Shown one piece after another: positions 59,960 through 64,000 of a DNA stretch of 64,000 nt. Below the pieces are notes generated by a model, which did no database searches, was not told the DNA's origin, and was given only the letters and a program-made list of their open reading frames with translations. Source of the DNA: Flavobacterium aquicola (GTDB taxonomy: Bacteria; Bacteroidota; Bacteroidia; Flavobacteriales; Flavobacteriaceae); NCBI RefSeq assembly GCF_003385115.1, contig NZ_QUNI01000010.1, positions 123,441 to 187,440 of the forward strand, in the 5' to 3' direction. Position numbers and translations under genes: made by a program. Every line of letters starts with the position of its first letter. Positions within the stretch are counted from its first letter, which is position 1.

Positions 59960-60664
59960 TTAGATTGAAAGTCTGGCTAAGTAGTCATAATGTTCTCCTT
60001 CAAGAATCAGCTCGCATTGAAATCCATTTGCGGAAGCGACATTTTGTAATGTGTTGTAGTCAAGATAGAGCCATGGAAAGGTAGTTTCTGTTTCATTTTT
60101 ATATGAAATGGTGAAGGTCAATTCGCCATAATATCCATCATTTGAAATCCATTTACCGCCGTCTTCATCATCATCAAACATATAAATAATATCGGATGAG
60201 TCAATAAGGATTTGACCATCTGAATTTAGAAGAGTTTTTAGTTTCTGCAAAAAATTAGGTGTGTCTTTTAAGGTTCCGAAAATTCCTGTACCATTCATTA
60301 GTAAGATGATAGTATCGTATTTTTCATTTTCGATAGTCATTACGTCTTGCGCTTTTGCATTCTTCAATCCGCGAAGTCTGCAGGCTTGAATTGCATTTTC
60401 TGAGATGTCAATAGAAGTTACATCAAGATTTCGGTCATTTTGCAGAGTCAGACTATGGCTTCCAGCTCCGCAGCCTACATCAAGAACTTTTCCTTTGGCC
60501 AGCTGAAGGGCTTTTTGTTCTATTTTTGGCATTTGTGAATAATCTCTAAAAAGATAACTAACCTCCATTTCATCTTCTTCAGAAATTGAAGTCTCAGTTA
60601 GTAAGTTCTCAGGTTCATTATTGGTTTGGTAGTCAAGAATAGCTTTGCCAAAAAGATCTTTCAT
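59960..60664 (-). CDS. class I SAM-dependent methyltransferase
   Basis: The 234-residue protein has SAM motif I VLDVGCGAGSHSLTL near residue 59-73, followed by VTSIDISENAIQACRLRGL near 80 and an acidic TIILLMNGTGIFG near 115. It is a small-molecule or protein methyltransferase of unknown target. It is transcribed away from the cysteine-cluster gene, and the 73-base divergent gap holds promoters for both. Confidence 0.85.
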   Translation of the reverse strand: MKDLFGKAILDYQTNNEPENLLTETSISEEDEMEVSYLFRDYSQMPKIEQKALQLAKGKVLDVGCGAGSHSLTLQNDRNLDVTSIDISENAIQACRLRGLKNAKAQDVMTIENEKYDTIILLMNGTGIFGTLKDTPNFLQKLKTLLNSDGQILIDSSDIIYMFDDDEDGGKWISNDGYYGELTFTISYKNETETTFPWLYLDYNTLQNVASANGFQCELILEGEHYDYLARLSI

Positions 60665-60705
60665 AAATTTAGTTTCAAGTTTAAATTTCCGAGTTTAAAG
60701 TTTAG

Positions 60706-60713
60706 TACTTTTG
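60706..60713 (+). promoter_or_regulatory. -7 promoter element of the cysteine-cluster gene
   Basis: TACTTTTG matches TAnnTTTG, so transcription should start near 60720. This places the upstream TTG at 60711 within the promoter and favours the TTG at 60738 as start codon. No TTG -33 element is clear. Confidence 0.6.
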
Positions 60714-60737
60714 CGAATTCAACATTATATATTTAAA

Positions 60738-61232
60738 TTGAAGCCAGCTTTAAACGAATTAGGAAAACTTGCCAAAGATAAGCATATCGAAAACAAAAAG
60801 TATTTTGATAAGCTAAAAAAGAAAACGCCTAAGAATTTAGATTACTTAATGGGTAATATCCATGAAACTGAATTCAAAAAAACGGACTGTTTAAAATGTG
60901 CTAATTGCTGTAAAACTACGGGGCCGTTATTTACTTTGGCTGATATTGAGCGAATTTCTAAATTTTTAAGACAAAAACCGCAGCAGTTTATTGAGCAGTA
61001 TCTGCGTATTGATGAAGATAAAGATTATGTATTGCAAAGTGTGCCTTGTACTTTTCTTGATACGGACAATACCTGTTATATATATGACGTTCGTCCTAAA
61101 GCGTGCAGGGAATTTCCGCATACTGACAGGAAAAAATTTCAGCAGATTACGGATCTGACACTCAAGAATGTTGCAATATGCCCAGCTGCATTCAATATTG
61201 TCGAAGAGATGAAAAAGAAATTACCGCTCTAG
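60738..61232 (+). CDS. YkgJ-type cysteine-cluster protein
   Basis: Read from TTG 60738 the protein has 164 residues (MKPALNELGKLAKDK at the start). It has the zinc/iron-binding cysteine cluster TDCLKCANCCKTTGPLF near residue 52 and the second half VPCTFLDTDNTCYIYDVRPKACREFPH. The family (UPF0153/YkgJ) is uncharacterised and likely binds Fe-S or zinc. TTG 60711 is rejected as start because it lies in the -7 promoter element. There is no ATG. Confidence 0.85.
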   Translation: MKPALNELGKLAKDKHIENKKYFDKLKKKTPKNLDYLMGNIHETEFKKTDCLKCANCCKTTGPLFTLADIERISKFLRQKPQQFIEQYLRIDEDKDYVLQSVPCTFLDTDNTCYIYDVRPKACREFPHTDRKKFQQITDLTLKNVAICPAAFNIVEEMKKKLPL

Positions 61233-61271
61233 ACTTCGAAGGTTTAACAAGACCTTAATTGAAACTTTATG

Positions 61272-61279
61272 TATATTTG
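61272..61279 (+). promoter_or_regulatory. -7 promoter element of the FtsX-type permease gene
   Basis: TATATTTG fits TAnnTTTG and lies 24 bases before the TTG start at 61304. Confidence 0.6.
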
Positions 61280-61303
61280 TTCGACTCCTCAAAATAAATC
61301 AAT

Positions 61304-62539
61304 TTGAATTTAGAATATTTTATTGCAAAAAGGCTTATTACTGCCAAAGATTATAAAAGCAGCATATCGGCCCCAATAATTAACATTGCTATAGCCGCTA
61401 TCGCCATTGGTATGATTATGATGATAGTTTCTGTAGCTACTGGTATTGGACTGCAGAATAAAATCCGTGAAAAGATTGCTGCTTTCAATGGTCACATTAT
61501 AATTTCGAATTACGATAATAACCAATCTGAGGTCACAATACTGCCAATTGCTAAGAATCAGGATTTTTATCCAAAGTTTAGTGAAGTTCCAGAAGTAAGC
61601 CATATTCAGGCAATAGCTAGTAAAGCAGGAATTATCAGAACCGAAACTGCATTCGAAGGAATTATATTTAAAGGAGTTGGTAATGACTATCAATGGGGAA
61701 ATATAAAAGAGTATCTGGTTTCTGGGCAATTACCAAATTTATCTAAAAACATCACTTCCGAAGTTGTTATTTCTCAGTTTTTAGCTAATCGCCTGCAGTT
61801 AAAAGTCGGTGATTCCTTTAATACGTTTTTTATTAAGGAAAATCAAAATCAATTGCCAAATGTTCGAAGATTTAAAATAACAGGAATATTTAATTCAGGA
61901 TTTCAGCAGTTTGATGCCACCTATATAATAGGTGATATTAGGCATATTCAGCGAATCAATAAATGGAATCCTAATCAAATTGGTGCTTTTGAGGTTTTCG
62001 TGAAAGACTTCAATACAATAAAAGAAACAGGAGAGCAGGTATATAAAAAAACATCTTCAACTCTGGATACAAAAACAATCATCGAAAAATATAGTTATAT
62101 ATTCGAATGGTTACAGCTTTTTGATTTCAATATTATAGTAATATTAGTTGTCATGATACTGGTTGCAACCATAAATATGGTAGTCGCTCTGCTGGTTTTA
62201 ATACTCGAACGCACACAAATGATAGGTATCCTTAAAGCACTAGGTGCAAATAACTGGTCCGTTCGAAAAGTATTTCTTTATAATGCATTTTACCTTATAG
62301 CAAGAGGATTATTGTGGGGTAACGGGATTGGTGTCTCGTTGTTAGTGCTGCAGCAGCAGTTCGGAATTATAAAATTAAATCCCGAAAATTATTATGTAAA
62401 TCAAGCGCCAGTATATCTTAACTTTGGGTATATCTTAGCATTAAATATCCTTACAGTAACAATTTGTGCTTTAGTATTATTGATTCCTTCATATATAGTA
62501 ACAAAAATTTCTCCGGTCAAAGCCATCCGATTCGATTAA
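61304..62539 (+). CDS. FtsX/LolC-type ABC transporter permease
   Basis: The 411-residue protein starts with TTG (MNLEYFIAKRLITAKDYKSS in the usual reading) and has an N-terminal helix (about 27-50), a large periplasmic domain (MacB-PCD-like, about 50-265) and three C-terminal helices with LLVLILERTQMIGILKALGANNWSVRKVF, the typical MacB/LolC loop. Such permeases pull lipoproteins or other cargo from the inner membrane. No ATPase gene is adjacent. It is followed by repeats and the rRNA leader. Confidence 0.88.
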   Translation: MNLEYFIAKRLITAKDYKSSISAPIINIAIAAIAIGMIMMIVSVATGIGLQNKIREKIAAFNGHIIISNYDNNQSEVTILPIAKNQDFYPKFSEVPEVSHIQAIASKAGIIRTETAFEGIIFKGVGNDYQWGNIKEYLVSGQLPNLSKNITSEVVISQFLANRLQLKVGDSFNTFFIKENQNQLPNVRRFKITGIFNSGFQQFDATYIIGDIRHIQRINKWNPNQIGAFEVFVKDFNTIKETGEQVYKKTSSTLDTKTIIEKYSYIFEWLQLFDFNIIVILVVMILVATINMVVALLVLILERTQMIGILKALGANNWSVRKVFLYNAFYLIARGLLWGNGIGVSLLVLQQQFGIIKLNPENYYVNQAPVYLNFGYILALNILTVTICALVLLIPSYIVTKISPVKAIRFD

Positions 62540-62554
62540 CTAATCCAAATAATC

Positions 62555-62660
62555 AGGAGCTAAATCCTGCTATCCGTTACAATCTCCCCGGCCGAACCCC
62601 GGCCGGGGAGGATTTCCACTTCACACGAGCGAAGCGAACTGGCGAAGCAATCAGGGCTAG
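62555..62660. repeat. dispersed GCTATCCG element (copy 5)
   Basis: GGAGCTAAATCCTGCTATCC, GTTACAATCT, the hairpin CCCCGGCCGAACCCCGGCCG and AGGATTTCCACTTC, ending ATCAGGGCTAG. Flanks match copy 4 read on the minus strand. A CTCTCCTTTGGAGAGG hairpin follows at about 62727-62745. Confidence 0.75.
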
Positions 62661-62857
62661 TGCATTTGCGATTCATAACAAGAATTGTCCTTGTTATATA
62701 ATATCAAATACATGTCTAAATCATAGCCTCTCCTTTGGAGAGGGGTTGGGGGTGAGGTTTTGATATAATAATAGAGTACTCCCTATCGGACTTCAGCATT
62801 ATTCCATCAGTCTTAGAATTTAAATTCTCCATCTAAAGTCGGTATTTCTATGATTAA

Positions 62858-63055
62858 TTTATATAAAACGTATAAATTATTTATATAAAAAGTATAATTA
62901 ATTTATATAAAAAGTATAAATTTTTTATACAAAACGTATAATTGTTTTATATAAAAAGTATAAATGTTTTATACAAAATGTATAATTTATTTATATAAAA
63001 AATATAATTGAATTGTATAAAAAATATAATTCATTTATATGTAATGTATTAATTA
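62858..63055. repeat. 22-bp AT-rich tandem array upstream of the rrn operon
   Basis: Nine units of exactly 22 bases, with TTTATATAAAAAGTATAAnT as consensus; GTATAA or a variant starts at 62870, 62892, 62914 and every 22 bases to 63046. Several units contain the inverted repeat TTATAC-N5-GTATAA. It lies about 310 bases upstream of the first rRNA promoter. Confidence 0.9.
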
Positions 63056-63366
63056 CAGTGAAAGCAGAAGTTTTAGGAGTTTGTAAAGAGAGCTTTCAGC
63101 CAGATGTATACTCTAAAGGAGAGTCTTTTCAAACTTCAGACAGGAGATAAAATAAGCAAGGCAGAAAAACCGGCATTGGTATACATATATATAATGTATG
63201 CAAAAACTAAGTGCAGAATTCACAGCAAAACCCTCCGAAACCTGCCAAAAACGATAAAACAGCCTGAAAATGCCCTGTCAGAATTAAAAATCCTCAAAAA
63301 CCCCTGCTGTAAAGCAAAGGTTACCAGTATATTAAAAAATAAGTCAAAAATAAACACGAAAAGCCA

Positions 63367-63396
63367 TTGTTTAAAGAGATAAAGGAGCTACTTTTG
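63367..63396 (+). promoter_or_regulatory. rRNA promoter P1
   Basis: TTG 63367-63369, 19-base spacer, TACTTTTG 63389-63396, followed by the conserved CACCCGC. First of three like promoters. Confidence 0.88.
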
Positions 63397-63486
63397 CACC
63401 CGCAACAGCGAAGACGTTCTTTAAAACACTGACAGGAAAACAAATCAAAAGAGAAAAGAAATTTTCAAAAAAAGATTTAAAAAAGC

Positions 63487-63517
63487 TTGTGAGAAATAAA
63501 AGAGTTGGTTACTTTTG
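63487..63517 (+). promoter_or_regulatory. rRNA promoter P2
   Basis: TTG 63487-63489, 20-base spacer, TACTTTTG 63510-63517, then CACCCCGC. About 120 bases after P1. Confidence 0.88.
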
Positions 63518-63610
63518 CACCCCGCAAAACGCGCAATGTTCCTTGAAAGGCTGAGTAAGAGAAGAGAAGAAAGCGAAAAACAAATTTTTCAAAAAAACTT
63601 CAAAATTATC

Positions 63611-63640
63611 TTGCCGGTTAAAAAAGAATTGCTACTTTTG
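63611..63640 (+). promoter_or_regulatory. rRNA promoter P3
   Basis: TTG 63611-63613, 19-base spacer, TACTTTTG 63633-63640, then CACCCGC. About 123 bases after P2. The segments between the promoters also resemble one another (for example GAAAGGCTGAG versus AAACACTGACAGG with following A-rich tracts). Confidence 0.9.
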
Positions 63641-63714
63641 CACCCGCTAATCGAAACAACGAAAAGCGAAGAAATACAGAAGAACACGTTCCTAGACATA
63701 TTGAATTGACAGCC

Positions 63715-63734
63715 GTTCCGATGCAAATCGGAAC
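63715..63734 (+). other. GNRA-loop hairpin in the rRNA leader
   Basis: GTTCCGAT-GCAA-ATCGGAAC is a perfect 8-base stem closed by a GCAA tetraloop. It lies about 90 bases before the 16S 5' end and is too poor in following T to be a terminator. It may be a boxB-like antitermination or processing element. Confidence 0.7.
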
Positions 63735-63825
63735 AAATAAAATAAGAGTAATAGAATCGTATAGATTTGAATAAAAACCGATAGAGACTGAGTCGAATAA
63801 TAAATAGTCGCAAGACAAATAATAT

Positions 63826-64000
63826 ACGATGAAGAGTTTGATCCTGGCTCAGGATGAACGCTAGCGGCAGGCTTAACACATGCAAGTCGAGGGGTATAGT
63901 TCTTCGGAATTAGAGACCGGCGCACGGGTGCGTAACGCGTATGCAATCTACCTTTTACAGAGGGATAGCCCAGAGAAATTTGGATTAATACCTCATAGTA
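63826..64000 (+). rRNA. 16S ribosomal RNA, 5' end (cut by window edge)
   Basis: AGAGTTTGATCCTGGCTCAG at 63833-63852 is the universal 16S start region, which puts the mature end at about 63826. GATGAACGCTAGCGGCAGGC and TTAACACATGCAAGTCGAGG follow, typical of Flavobacteriia. Only the first 175 bases are present. Confidence 0.97.

Noticed and set aside
60711..60737. TTG at 60711 as start codon of the cysteine-cluster gene
   Set aside because: It lies in the -7 promoter element TACTTTTG, so it would not be in the mRNA.
62464..62763. 99-residue ORF overlapping the permease gene end and a repeat
   Set aside because: It is a shadow frame of the permease gene and then reads through the dispersed inverted repeat.
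62858..63055. 22-bp array as a CRISPR array
   Set aside because: Units abut with no spacers, so it is a simple tandem satellite.
63104..63382. 92-residue ORF between the 22-bp array and rRNA promoter P1
   Set aside because: Its sequence is Lys/Ser-rich without domain features, it runs into promoter P1, and no promoter precedes it; most likely chance in an AT-rich leader.
63515..63946. Several small ORFs across the rRNA leader and 16S start
   Set aside because: They overlap rRNA promoters and structural rRNA on both strands; not protein genes.

Overview
The window comes from a flavobacterium (phylum Bacteroidota, most likely Flavobacterium). The evidence is a GldA gliding-motility ATPase, translation starts without Shine-Dalgarno sequences, promoters of the TTG-N18..21-TAnnTTTG type, an AT-rich composition, a HEPN-tailed sulfite/nitrite reductase, duplicated ExbD genes with a TonB/PstS-like/TPR operon, and a 16S rRNA 5' end of Bacteroidota type at the right edge.

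Layout. 1-11.7 kb is sulfur assimilation and methionine synthesis: the last codons of a probable cysN, sulfite/nitrite reductase, siroheme synthesis (SUMT plus a Met8-like protein), a ferredoxin-type reductase, a SAM-I riboswitch, a methionine synthase split into two genes (333 + 891 aa), a four-helix-bundle gene and metF. 11.8-23.4 kb is mixed: an esterase, a lipoprotein with three HGQPxHRCD repeats, a GH3 glycosidase, a PLP decarboxylase, a membrane-anchored AraC regulator, gldA, a beta-barrel protein and a dicarboxylate symporter. 23.7-28.3 kb is a Phe/Tyr operon (prephenate dehydratase, aminotransferase, prephenate dehydrogenase, DAHP synthase-chorismate mutase). It is preceded by what reads as a complete attenuator: promoter, Phe/Tyr-rich 18-codon leader peptide, antiterminator strand and terminator. 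28.4-30.9 kb holds rsgA, dtd and a second esterase. 31.4-36.0 kb looks like a small uronate-polysaccharide locus (BNR-4 propeller, GH88, mannonate-type SDR). 36.2-42.1 kb has three tandem DUF3857/transglutaminase-like genes, two of them with altered catalytic positions.

42.1-45.4 kb is a rearranged accessory segment. A chimeric ORF joins the start of the MazG-like gene (45092) to the end of the SDR gene (35203), as the novel joint of a tandem duplication would. Beside it are small orphan genes and a REP-associated tyrosine transposase (RAYT) bracketed by 33-nt palindromes. 45.5-49.6 kb has aroA, queA and kynureninase. 49.6-52.3 kb has reverse-strand genes including a HerA/DUF853 ATPase. 52.6-58.4 kb is the ExbB-ExbD-ExbD-TonB-PstS-like-TPR operon. 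58.6-62.5 kb has queE, a free TonB C-terminal domain, a methyltransferase, a cysteine-cluster protein and an FtsX-type permease. 62.5-64 kb is the rrn leader with an exact 22-bp AT-rich array, three tandem promoters and the start of 16S rRNA.

Intergenic regions carry several dispersed inverted-repeat families. The most convincing previously unremarked features are the pheA attenuator, the MazG::SDR duplication joint and the RAYT/palindrome cluster. All calls come from reading the sequence alone; no database search was run.
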